A DNA stretch of 60,000 bases from Takakia lepidozioides (taxonomy: Eukaryota; Streptophyta; Takakiopsida; Takakiales; Takakiaceae), in the NCBI GenBank assembly GCA_030704615.1, contig CM060732.1, positions 34,579,053 through 34,639,052 on the forward strand. Reading direction: 5' to 3'. Below are positions 11,301 through 20,931 of this stretch, piece by piece. Below the pieces are notes generated by a model. It saw only the letters and a program-made list of their open reading frames with translations. It did not search any database and was not told the origin of the DNA. Position numbers and translations under genes: made by a program. Position 1 is the first letter of the stretch, and each line of letters starts with the position of its first letter.

Positions 11301-12976
11301 ATTACAGACTCGGGCTTACCGCATACATGTACTCCAGAAACGCCTCTCGTGTCAAAGAATACCAAGTGCCTGCAGCTCTTCCTGTTTCGCACTTCTTGAT
11401 GATATTGGGTGGTAGTACTGTCCGAAAATCATCCAGCTTCATCAGACCAATCCTCTGAATTCGGAATAGTGTGTGAACCAAGCTTGTTGTGACATGCGAT
11501 TTTCTCTGTCGATCTGCAAAAACATTGGAAACATTGCATTCCTTAACACTGTTTTTTGAGGATTAACAAGACACTACAGAGGGAATGAAATCTCCTGGAT
11601 GACTTACTTGTTCACGTCGTGCATAGCTGTAAGAAGCCTAGCGATGTCGTTTCCTGGATCCAAAACCATTGCCTCCACAGCAACATGCTTGTCTTTGTCT
11701 TTCGAATGGTGTTTCTGAATGTATCCCATCCATGCCAGCAATCGGTGGTTGCCGTCCCAGACGTAGAACATGTGGTTGCAGAATTGCTGGGTGTTCTTTC
11801 CCATCATGAGGCCCAGCTCGAACTCCTCATTGGCATCTTTCCAGCACTCATCCCAGTTATCACTGATCTCTGGAGACACTAATGTGCTTTTCCCATTTAT
11901 ATCCGTCAGTGACACATAAAAAACTTGTGCACCAAGTCTATATCCATGCACAAAATCACTCTCCAATTTTGTTATGTCATGGGAAAGAGGTGGACGCACA
12001 ACAAGCATTGATATCATCCGGCACAGATGTATGTCCAGACGCCCTCCAGATACGAGCATGTCCCTTATAACCTCCTGAGAGTTTACCTTCTGGAATGACA
12101 TGAGTTCTTTCACCTTGTCAAGGTAGTGCACTTCGGATTCATCTGCTTCATCTGTATTCTCTGAGCTTTTTGCGGACTCGTCCCCATCTCCAGATCCTTT
12201 CCCCTCTGATCCTGTAGGCTTCGACCTCACAGTTTTTTGCACGATGCCATTCAGTTCTGACTGAGTGATTTGCAAATAGTGAATGGCGGTAACGACCATC
12301 ACTCTGTATCAAGGAAACTCACCATGAATGGTGTGAAAGAATTCAGCACAATCTACACATGCAAAGCTGAGACTGCCGTATTCAAAACAAAAGCGAGAGC
12401 GATAGCGAACGGCGTTAACGACAATCACAGAAGATAACGACCTGCCGGATCGGTGTTGTGTAATGACATACATGTGCAACTGATTGGCGGCAACGACATT
12501 CAATGTAGTTTAGGGAGAATAGTAAGTGCAGACTCTCTCTTCAAACACATAGGTACATAAATCTCATGAGGAGAATCGAATGGCGTTAACGACGCTCGCA
12601 ATTCAGTAGTTCCTGCTAAAGAAGGGAAGATGAAGGACTCCTTGAAAGGCAATCAGACAGACTATATGATAAAACATACTGGCACCTTCTTAGGTTTTGA
12701 AATTTGATCCCCTTCTGCAGCTTTCCTCTTCCCTCTCACATCTGCTGGAGTTTCTGTCTGCGCAAGGGTTTCTTGACCTTCTCCAGGTTCGGCGTTCCGC
12801 GTGCGTCCACCTTCTTCAGTGTCCCTGCGAATCATCTCTGCCTCCACAGGCTGGCGCACTCTTATCGCCGACTGTGTCGCAGCCGCTGCCTCAGTCTCCG
12901 TCTGCTCTTGTGAATCAGTCTCCGCGTTCACCTGCTGCCTTGGCCCTGTGTTCTCCAACAAACGACGCCTCGTCAT
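8304..12976 (-). CDS. ParB-like / methyltransferase-like protein of the mobile module, copy 1 (7 exons)
   Basis: My exon model, consistent in reading phase, is 12976-12680, 12260-11608, 11503-11320, 11235-10798, 10713-10487, 9542-8891 and 8777-8304, about 974 residues. Exon 1 is polar and Gln/Glu-rich. Exon 2 has an acidic stretch and then a ParB/sulfiredoxin-superfamily pattern: VRPPLSHDITKLE, the FVHGYRLGAQVFYVSL strand and WDGNHRLLAW (about residue 268). Exon 6 has SHFRDCGWYLD, a GRKPK AT-hook-like motif and a long Lys/Glu/Asp-rich linker. Exon 7 resembles the second half of an N6A/N4C methyltransferase fold: DIVILDIPDG where DPPY-type motif IV is expected, then NNFLSDAGTLLLF and SSGFEVLRTW. 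The first acceptor of exon 3 (after 11514) shifts the frame; an AG ten bases on restores it. The 3' end after the WNCVNSLYLVKG region is uncertain. The head-to-head neighbour is the transposase at 13831. Catalytic activity is unproven. Confidence 0.72.
9684..10406. repeat. Seven palindromes in intron 5 of copy 1
   Basis: Sites are at 9684-9705, 9789-9812, 9950-9973, 10057-10080, 10153-10174 (degenerate centre), 10264-10285 and 10385-10406. The consensus left arm is TGAATGTCGT, then CA, then the reverse complement of the arm; the best copies (9789, 10057) extend to 24 bp. Centre-to-centre spacing is about 95-160 bp. The intron runs from 10486 to 9543 in gene direction and is otherwise featureless. 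Each site carries two CpG in its centre. Confidence 0.92.
12279..12598. repeat. Four palindromes in intron 1 of copy 1
   Basis: Sites are at 12279-12302, 12405-12427, 12481-12502 and 12577-12598, spaced 75-126 bp. They are more degenerate than those in intron 5: arms read like GAATGGCG and the centre is GGTAACGA, CGTTAACG or CGGCAACG. They lie between the donor at 12679 and the acceptor at 12261. The right halves keep AACGAC. Confidence 0.8.
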
Positions 12977-13830
12977 TTTCTCTCTTGCTCTGCGTCTCTC
13001 TCTAAGGGAAGTAAAATAAAGAGACTTTCTTCTCTTTCGTATTCTAGAAGGAACCCTCTCCAGCTTGACTACCACTCTCCCTCTAAGCGCGAAAAGTAGA
13101 AAAACGCAGTGACTCCCGATTTCTTGCGGGATTGCCTGCGTTCTTGCGTGTCTCTAGAAGCATCGGATTCCCTCCCGCGTGACCGTTACACATAGTCGTT
13201 TCCTTATTAGTGCACATGCCAGCAATTGGTGTACAACTGTTCGTATTCAGTTATGGATGTCTGACGTGTGCCGCCCAAAAAAAACGGCGTGTTCTTTATT
13301 AGAACGGGTTCAATATTTAAAAAGAACAGCGAATCCCAGAAATTGATGCGCAGTCTTAAACAAATAAATATAAATGAACGAGAGTTTGATGACAAATTTT
13401 GGAATATCATACACGGTCATCCTTGTTAGCCAAACCCCACATTCGTTTCACATTTGGAACTTTCCAGGTGCGCATGATCATTGGTAGTAGTATATAGATA
13501 CATTTACTTAATCTGCAATCCCATTCTCAGATCCTGTGGCATGCTTCCAGGAAGTCGGCTTTGTTATTGGGTTTATTGATGAGGTTCTGATTAACGGTTT
13601 AACAGTTGCCGACACTGCCCCTAGGGATACTCTGACCACTGGGCCCACAAGAAAAGTAATTAAAATGGACGGCTGCATATCTGGAAAGAATAACATAATA
13701 TGCACAGTCGTTATCTGAGCTTCCTCCGCCATATTCTCTGCTCATTCTTCAACTGTGTTCTGGAGACAGCAGTAAACCGATTTACACTAGATCTGCGATA
13801 GCAAGGTACAAACATACTCGAGGAAGGAAG
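12977..13830. promoter_or_regulatory. Shared upstream region of the two divergent module genes, copy 1
   Basis: An 854-bp gap separates the start codons of the ParB/methyltransferase-like gene (12976, minus) and the transposase (13831, plus), so both promoters must lie here. I see no clear palindromes of the intron family and no firm TATA pair. In copy 2 the equivalent gap is about 785 bp and contains one palindrome (55734-55759). Confidence 0.5.
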
Positions 13831-16800
13831 ATGGCTTCCTCTGAAGCGGAGTTCTTCTCAGACGACAAACTAGTGCCGTTCTCCCAGGAAGTCCTTGACA
13901 ATGGATTTGCAATTGTTCTGGAACATGTCTTGGCTACCCGTTTTCAGCTGCAGAATGGCTCCATCTTTTTGGAGAAAGAGGTTTACGATCTGAAAGGGAA
14001 GTTGGTGAAATATTCTTTCCAAAACCGTGATGAGACGGCTCATATCAGCCAGTGGAGAGTGCGTCCTGGTCGATACAGAGTACTTGGAGAGCCTCGGCGA
14101 AAGTCCCTTGGGTCATATGTGACGCCCGGGACTGCTGCTTCGGTCGTTGAAGACAAGAGGGAGGTGGTGGTGAAAAAAGAACAGACTTCCTCCACTCCAA
14201 TCGTTGAGCTTTCGGATTCTTCCGATGATGACATAAGTGAAATTCCAAATCCAGTCCTTCCTACTCTGGTTGCAGAAGCTGATGAAGAAGAGATTTGTAG
14301 TGTCATTCCAAAATTGCGGGCGATGGGAGGAATGGCTGGATTCAAAAGTGAGTTGCGGGGAATTGATTGGGAATCTTTGAAGCAGGTGCCTGTGAAGTTC
14401 TTGCCGGAGACTTTTGATGGCGATATCCTATTCGAGCTGCCTCCTCCTCCGCGAGTTGGAGGTGTAACAATCATGATGCATGGAATGGACAAGAAACACG
14501 ACGGGCACCCGTGGTGCAGAACAAAAACATCCAATATTCAGAATGATGACAAGCTTGTTTTCAGGAGGACAGTTTGCAATGGACACCTTAGGTGTGATAA
14601 TTTGAATTGCAGACACTTTCTTCAGTCTGGGGTTCATAATCAAAGCGAATGGGAGGGTCTGGCGGAAAATCCATTTCAGCCTGGGACTGCCCCTCCACCG
14701 GCAAACACTTTCGTCTGCAAATTCTGCAAACTTGTGCCATCCTGTTTGGCGCTCTGCGGAGCAAGAATGTACTATGTTGTCCACCGTTTGAATACAATGA
14801 CGAGAGCTTGTGTGCATTTTGGATTCCATAACCATCCTGTCTCGAAGGGGGATTACAGGGAGAGTGTTGAGACAGTATCGAGGTTGATCAAACAGGAGTT
14901 CGGGAGAAACCCATCCGCAACAACATCTGCAATTGCTCTTGGCGCAAGCAAGTCCTTCTTGGAAAGCCATATTTTGAGTGAAGGAGATTCTGTGGGGACT
15001 AAACTTGACGGTGCAGCATTGGACCTGGTCATGGATCATTTCTCCACTTTAAGTTCACCTAACATTCGGCATCAGATCAATGCATTGAGAATGGGCTCTG
15101 GGATCAGAGGCTACATAGACAATATTTTGGAATTGAAACGACTGAGCAAGTACGATTACATCCAGGACAATGTATTCCCAGGTCAAGGTGCCATCAAAGT
15201 TTTTCTTTTCAAAATGTCGACTGTTGGGGAGGGCAGTGGGGTTAGCCTCGTGAAGCGGATGCAGAAGACTGGGGACTTGCAGAACTGTTTTCTTATGTTT
15301 GATCATGTGAAACGAGTGAAGGATTGGACGACAATGGCTTGTCATGTCTACGATCCAGTGTACCAACGAGTTATGACAATTGCAGTTTGTGACATGCAAT
15401 CCGAGGATACGGAATCCCAGAAGCTCATGTGGAATTCCCTGATACGTGTCATGGGCTGCCATGGGCTGCCATCTCCAAATTTCGCAGGTTTCATGGCGGA
15501 TAGTGCTCAAGCAAATTTCAATGCTGTTCGTATTGTCTTCGGATCGGGCGACCCAAAAGTGCCTATGCCAGGAAGAGAGCGTACATGTCTATTCCATTGG
15601 ACACAATCTCTGGAAAAACATACAAAGTCGGACATCAAACCAGAGATGCAGACTCAGCACCGTAAATTGTGCAAAGAGTACAAAGATGCTAGAACAATGA
15701 AGGAGGCGGACACTTTGTTCCAGACAATTCGTGCCTGGTGGTTCTCTTCTGGAGCTGCATCACTTGAGAGTATGAGAGCATTGGAAGATTGGCTGGCGTT
15801 TTGGCACTTCCGGTATAGACAGTGGGGAGCAGCCATGACAATGGTACGAGGCTTCTATTTCATGCTTTATTCATACATTTGCTTTCCATATTTTTGACTC
15901 ATTGCTTTCTTTATGTTGTTTCCTGTGCACTGTTCTGAAGTGTGGTTATCCTCTTTGCAGAACATGTCCATTGAGGAAATGGCGGACATGCCATCTTGCA
16001 ATTTGGCAGAAACTGTGCACAATGCATGGTTGCAGCAGTCTGGGAAACGAGGTCGGGATTTGTATGTGGCAACAACAGATGATTTGATACGTGCCTTGCA
16101 ACAACAAACCCGATACCGTGATTTCTTACGAGGTGGGGTTGGTGGCAAGGGTCCGGACAAATGGGAGTTGATGTTGCGTGCTGCAAACAGATCTGGGGAT
16201 CCAATCAAGATAGCACGGGCGGTGAGCATGTATGCCCAGGGAACGCCACTTGTTTCTAGAGTTCCACATCTTGAAGGGGAGGAGAGATTCGGCTCCTGTA
16301 AGAGGAAATTGAACACTCCACCTGGTTCGGATTCAGATTCCTACAGGGCAGACCGTGATAACTTCTCGAAGCCTCGTGTTCCCCTGCATGACAGCTCCAG
16401 GTCCGGAACCTCCATTGTGGAGGAACCTCCAACACGACGGCAAGCTCCAGCATCATACCGTGCCACTGAAATGGTGCAAGAGAGAAACAACCCCCTTGAT
16501 GTGCTTGAGTCCGCATGCCCCGACCACGTTTGGCACATAGAACGCACAAGTGTCGGGTCTCGTGTGAAATGTACAGCGATCAGGGCAACTAATTTCGAGA
16601 AGTGCACTTCATCTATATCCAGAGGTGGTGCCCGAACTCCTGCTCCGACTTTCACGGGCTTGATGCGTCCATACGGTCAACCAGAAGCCAAGAACCACAA
16701 GTTCTGGTTCTGCGCAGATGATTGTGCCAGATGTGTGCATGGAACTGTGCGTCCTTCCGTAGTGATGAAGCCATCTCCTCCAACCGTTTGGCCCGTGAAG

Positions 16801-17346
16801 GTGGGAACACATCTCAGCTTTCAGGAGATTGAAATGCTGGAGGAGGCAGGTTTTTCCCTTGCGAGACAACCCCAACTCCATGCATGTGCTACTACTTCTG
16901 CGTCCTCCCGGGTCCCCCCGGCAAATCCTGACTTGTGGCCAACCAAACGAGATGGAAAGCTCGTTCGGCGTTTCCCTCCAACCGCTGAACACTTTGGCAA
17001 AGTGGAGTCCGCAAGAATGCTCCAAGCTCGTGTCGGAAGCACCACGGAAGTACCCGATCCAGGATATGGTCGGGTATTCACAATCATCACTTCCACATCT
17101 GCTGTTCATGACAGGACCTACGACATCACGGTTTCCAATTTCCCCAATTGCACATGTCCTGATTTTGTGAATATGCTATCAACCAGTTTGGGCAAGAGAG
17201 GTAAATTCATACCCTGCAAACATTTGTATTTCATATTTTTGAGGAGGATGGTTTGCGATCCCAAACGTGACAACTTCATTCACCAGGCCACTATGAGTTT
17301 TAACGAGGTCGATACTCTTTTGCAGCGGGATACAACACATGGGTAG
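13831..17346 (+). CDS. Mutator-like (MULE) transposase with GCM/WRKY-like finger and SWIM finger, copy 1
   Basis: Two exons, 13831-15843 and 15961-17346 (acceptor CTCTTTGCAG), join in phase 0 to give about 1132 residues with no internal stop. The N terminus is unknown. Around residues 215-345 a Cys/His-rich region (GHPWC, CNGHLRCDNLNCRHF, FHNHPVS) resembles WRKY/GCM1-type zinc fingers found in MULE proteins. The DDE core is suggested by CFLMFDHVKRVKDW, then GFMADSAQANFNAV and the following CLFHWTQSLEKH (Cys/His motif typical after the second Asp). The C terminus has a SWIM finger CTCPDF...CKHLYF. It is predicted to cut and paste the element in the nucleus. It is divergently paired with the minus-strand gene, and a second, broken pair occurs at 51446-59921. 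The intact frame suggests it could still be functional. Confidence 0.88.
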
Positions 17347-17960
17347 CATGAACTATGTAATGTGGTATGTGGATGACCATGATTTGAAATGTGTAATTCA
17401 CATCAATTCGTCGGCTGTGCAATGATATGGCCTCCAACTATACGGAGTGAGCTCTGAGTGACAACTTTTAGGTAGTGCACATTTGTCATTGCACCGTTCG
17501 AAGTGTACATGTCTTGCTGTCGCTATGCACTACAATCATCTTTTGAAGATGATCATAACTCTCATTGTTATTTGAGAAGGGAGGAAGTCTTCTCGTGGCA
17601 GCCTTTATGGCGCACACTTTGTGAGGATATTTTGTCGTCTTCGTAATTGTAAAAGTGAAACAAGCATTTGTAATTGCACAATGTTGGATGCTGCAATTGT
17701 AGGCCTCAACGCTCGTCTTGATTCTATTTAGGCAAGATTCCCTGCATTAATTCCACGGTCATAGGACCATCCACGGTTATAGGCGGCACATGTTAATGCT
17801 GACGTGGCAGTTGACGGATAGTGCCACGTCATCATTTACCGCCACATCAGCATGCTGACATGACGCTCACGCCACGTCAGCGTGTGTGCAGGCTCACGCC
17901 ACGTCACTCCTGCGTGAGCGTACGCTCGCGCGCTCACGTGCAACGCTCACGCCATTGCGT
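17347..17960. other. Transposase-side end region of copy 1, with hairpins
   Basis: After the transposase stop there is about 450 bp without features. Then comes an inverted repeat TGACGTGGCA (17800-17809) with its complement at 17822-17831, and a G+C-rich stretch (17860-17960) with repeated CTCACGC, CCACGTCA and GCGTGAGCG words. The part near 17890-17925 aligns in reverse complement with the end of copy 2 at 51446-51475, so it probably marks or lies near the element terminus. No matching inverted terminal repeat was found on the other side. Confidence 0.5.
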
Positions 17961-18533
17961 TGTTGCAAGTGCTCCACTTGATTCAGGTCCAACGGGTTGG
18001 GATGTCCTGGTTGTAGTCTCAACCTCACCTGCTGGGTCTACTTCTTTATACTCCTCATCTTCCAATTTCTTCTCTCTATTTTCATCTTCCAAGTTCTGCC
18101 CTTGGGCTTCTTCTTCTTCACTCATGTAACTATTTTGTAATAGTGTTGGAGAGTTTGAATTCTCCGTTGGTTCTGCCATCTCCTCCCCAGTTTCAGAAAC
18201 TAGAGTTCCTGCTCTTGGTGTCCCATGCCAACTCTTATCAAAGATTTCTGTTAAATCTTTTATCCAGGGATGCACCTCAGATTTTTCACCTCGTGTTTGA
18301 TCTTCTTCCCCTGCCAATTCCCTTAATCTTTCTTGCAAAGAATAAGAAGGTGTAGTATCCAACTCTAGCTCTTCCGGTATAGGTGATGTACTCCTTGATC
18401 TCAATGGTGTGAGAGGTCCAGATGATTCCCCAATGTCTATTCCTCTCTCCCAAATGTACGGATAATTAGCTTTCAGATAACTTTCTCTTTTTGCTGTATA
18501 TCTCTGGAGTCTATCTTCTCTTTCATCACTCAT
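17934..18533 (-). CDS. Unknown acidic protein, ORF 2 of a pair
   Basis: An ATG at 18533 opens a 199-residue frame. It begins MSDEREDRLQRYTAKRESYL and is strongly acidic in its second half (EEEEAQGQNLEDENREKK), with low complexity and Ser/Thr/Pro patches. I recognise no domain. Its ATG lies 21 bp downstream of the stop of the neighbouring 231-residue ORF on the same strand, which suggests one dicistronic or formerly fused unit, possibly from a retroelement. The end overlaps the G+C-rich terminus of the MULE module. Confidence 0.45.
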   Translation of the reverse strand: MSDEREDRLQRYTAKRESYLKANYPYIWERGIDIGESSGPLTPLRSRSTSPIPEELELDTTPSYSLQERLRELAGEEDQTRGEKSEVHPWIKDLTEIFDKSWHGTPRAGTLVSETGEEMAEPTENSNSPTLLQNSYMSEEEEAQGQNLEDENREKKLEDEEYKEVDPAGEVETTTRTSQPVGPESSGALATTQWRERCT

Positions 18534-18554
18534 GTCCCATGTCCTTCATTTCTT

Positions 18555-19250
18555 TTAATGTGGCAATGACCAAAACTCCCTTCTGTAATATCTCTCGTAT
18601 ATGCTTGGGTTTCTTTCAAGCTTCAATGTATCTCTGAATATACTAGAAGTCTCCGTTACCATATACCCATATGGTAAACAAGTCTGGAAAGCTGTTCTTG
18701 GTGTGAGTTTGATCCACAAGATATCCTTTGGTATCCAGTTCTTTACCAGTACCAACTCCTCATGCATATGAGTATAAACATTCACTTTTCTTTCCTCCCA
18801 GCTTTCAAACTCTACTCGCTTAATGGATAGCAGGGCTATCACATAAACCAGTGTTGGTAACCAACGCGCTCTTCCTCTATAGGCTACCTGATAAATCTTT
18901 ATCACTCCCTTCTCCAAACCCCATTCCGGGTCAGCATCATGCACTCTCTTCAGAATATTTTCTTTACAACCGTCTGGCAATTCCAAGAACCTCTCAAAGA
19001 ATTGTTTAGACAATGCCTCCTTCTTTGTTCCACAGGGAATTTGATTCACATCAAATACTTTAATTCTCCAACCGCCATGATCCCACCAGATGCCTGTCAC
19101 ATCTGGTTGTTCATTACTCAGTTCCCCAGTATGGTCGCCAAATGTCGCACGGCTTTTACTCACCCATCCCTTCGCTATCCGAGGGGGAAACTCCAAGATA
19201 GAAGAGTTGGATATCTCTAAGTATTCAGCCCGCGCTGAATAATCAGTCAT
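18555..19250 (-). CDS. Unknown 231-residue protein, ORF 1 of a pair
   Basis: The frame opens with ATG at 19250 and runs without interruption. Visible features include GIWWDHGGWRIKVFD, a mixed helical centre (KQFFERFLELPDGCKENILKR would suit a helix) and an aromatic C terminus. I do not recognise the family. It is followed at once by the acidic ORF and preceded (in its own direction) by a gag remnant at 19989-20699 and an LTR, all on the minus strand. It may therefore be an accessory ORF of a decayed retrotransposon, but host origin is not excluded. Confidence 0.45.
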   Translation of the reverse strand: MTDYSARAEYLEISNSSILEFPPRIAKGWVSKSRATFGDHTGELSNEQPDVTGIWWDHGGWRIKVFDVNQIPCGTKKEALSKQFFERFLELPDGCKENILKRVHDADPEWGLEKGVIKIYQVAYRGRARWLPTLVYVIALLSIKRVEFESWEERKVNVYTHMHEELVLVKNWIPKDILWIKLTPRTAFQTCLPYGYMVTETSSIFRDTLKLERNPSIYERYYRREFWSLPH

Positions 19251-19743
19251 GACCTGCAGCTAGCGAATCATGGTGGTGGTTCCTATTCCTATTCCTTTTT
19301 ACTTTTGTATTCTCTGTCTTCTTTATCATAAACACTTAAGTGTCAGATTGCTCCTTTGACCCTATATGATTCCATTCACAGCTTCACTCAAGTCTCTCTA
19401 CACAAGGTGTTGATATCGGATAAGAATCAGATTGATGATAATCCGGTACATATTGATGCCATAGCATCTCTGATCTATCCTCATTGGTAATCCTACAGCT
19501 TGTACTAACTATGTCCCCATCATTCCTTCTTCCTTGCTGTTGTCATACCATTGCTTCTCTCCACCTACTTCCCTTCCTCCGATCTCTGAAATGACTAAAG
19601 AGTGATCCTTTTCCAGTCCCGCTATTGGCTTTATCTTTCTGGCCAGCTGTTCTAACCGTTTCCCCCACTGACCGTCATTCTTGAATAGCATGTTCCCCTC
19701 GCAGATGTTGTTCCCCACAGTCGTTCCCCGTTCCCTATTACCA

Positions 19744-19912
19744 TGACTGGCTGTGATTGGCTGTGTGAAACTGTGACGGGCTGTAACTGGCTGTGCGGCT
19801 ATGACGGGCTGTGTCTGGCTGTGACTGGCTGTGACGGACTGTGACGGGCTGTGACTGGCTGTGTCGGGTTGTGTCGGGCTGTGTCGGGTTGTGTCTGACT
19901 ATGACTAGTCTA
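19744..19912. repeat. Minisatellite, about 10-bp unit
   Basis: About sixteen imperfect copies of TGACGGGCTG/TGACTGGCTG/TGTCGGGTTG in tandem. Just beyond it, a 20-bp phrase (AAAGTGTCTAAGTCCCAGAC-like) is repeated at about 19946 and 19983. Confidence 0.88.
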
Positions 19913-19988
19913 TGTAAAAAAATAAGGGTACCCCTTGGAACCCATAAAAGTGTCTAAGTCCCAGACCCCACAGATCCCTTAAAAGTTC

Positions 19989-20699
19989 CTAAGTCCCAGA
20001 CAGTCCTCTAACAACCCTCACTTCATTCTCAAAATTGCAGGCCAAACGATATGTTTCTGCCTCGGTACGAGGGTTGTGGGCTTTGACCTTAAATTTGAGA
20101 GAATCACTGAGGCCATCGACAAAAAAATCAACTCTGTCCTCTTCACTCAACGAGGGGAAATAACTGGCATGGGTTTCAAATTTCGTCTTAAACTCTCCCA
20201 CGCTCATAGTCTCTTGCTTCAGCCTGAACAATTCAACTTTCATCTTGTGTGCATAGTCGCCAGGTAGGTAATGGGCTAAGAACAGTGTCTTAAACATAGC
20301 CCAACTATCCACAGGCGGTTTCTTGTGTTCACGGCGTTCCTGCTTCTAACGTGACCACCACAGTTTGGCGGCATCACGGAGCTGTAGAGCAGCTGTCTGT
20401 ATCTTGGCTTCCTCTGAATAATCGTCTTCAAAGAACTCTTCTAATGTATCCAGGAAAGACAATATTTCTTCAGACTTGACAGATGGCTTACCATAGAATT
20501 CTGGCAACTTCACCAATCTTCTAATCTCCCTGGTGACATCCTTACTTCTCTTCATCTTGGCCTCATGGGAGTCAGCCTCAGATTCACCCTCATTCAGTGG
20601 CTCACTCATAGGTAGATCCCTAGATCGCTTTTCCGTTTGAGTTTGTGCAGGGGCCAATTTCTGTATCTCAGATCGAATCAAAGTACCTAAGGCCTCCAT
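19989..20699 (-). pseudogene. Ty3/gypsy gag remnant
   Basis: Two frames in the same register (20699-20346 and 20312-19989) are separated by a TAG after LWWSR. The first part has KLPEFYGKPS and TLEEFFEDDYSEEAKI leading to the capsid-like LQLRDAAKLWW. The second has FKTLFLAHYLPGDYAHKM and LKQETMSVGEFKTKFE, typical of the retrotransposon gag domain. No zinc knuckle, protease or polymerase follows, so the element is truncated. Upstream (to the right) are a primer-binding site and an LTR in the matching orientation. Confidence 0.85.
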
Positions 20700-20914
20700 C
20701 TGCTGCTGGGAAAATAACTGACTTCCATGTTCGCGATCTGAAGCTCAGTGCAGACTAGCCTCATCTGAGCGCTCACGGTCTCCAGCCATTTCACTATCCT
20801 GATCGTCGTCACCGGGTTGCGTGCTCACAGAGCCGAACGAGATCTGGCTCATCCACACGATTACCCTACTTCTGGAAATTGCGAAATTCACAATCTATTC
20901 TGCCCGATCGCAAA

Positions 20915-20929
20915 CCAGCTCTGATACCA
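20915..20929 (-). other. Primer-binding site (initiator Met tRNA type)
   Basis: On the minus strand the sequence reads TGGTATCAGAGCTGG, the standard Ty3/gypsy primer-binding site complementary to the 3' end of initiator methionine tRNA. It sits directly beside the predicted LTR and ahead of the gag remnant. Confidence 0.85.
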
Positions 20930-20931
20930 CT

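Noticed and set aside
12309-12503. Small minus-strand frame between exons 1 and 2 of the ParB-like gene
   Set aside because: It consists of intron sequence containing two palindromes; good donor and acceptor sites remove it and copy 2 has no equivalent peptide.
14040-15510. Several minus-strand frames opposite the transposase
   Set aside because: Shadows of the 688-codon plus-strand frame; no homology and no conservation in copy 2.
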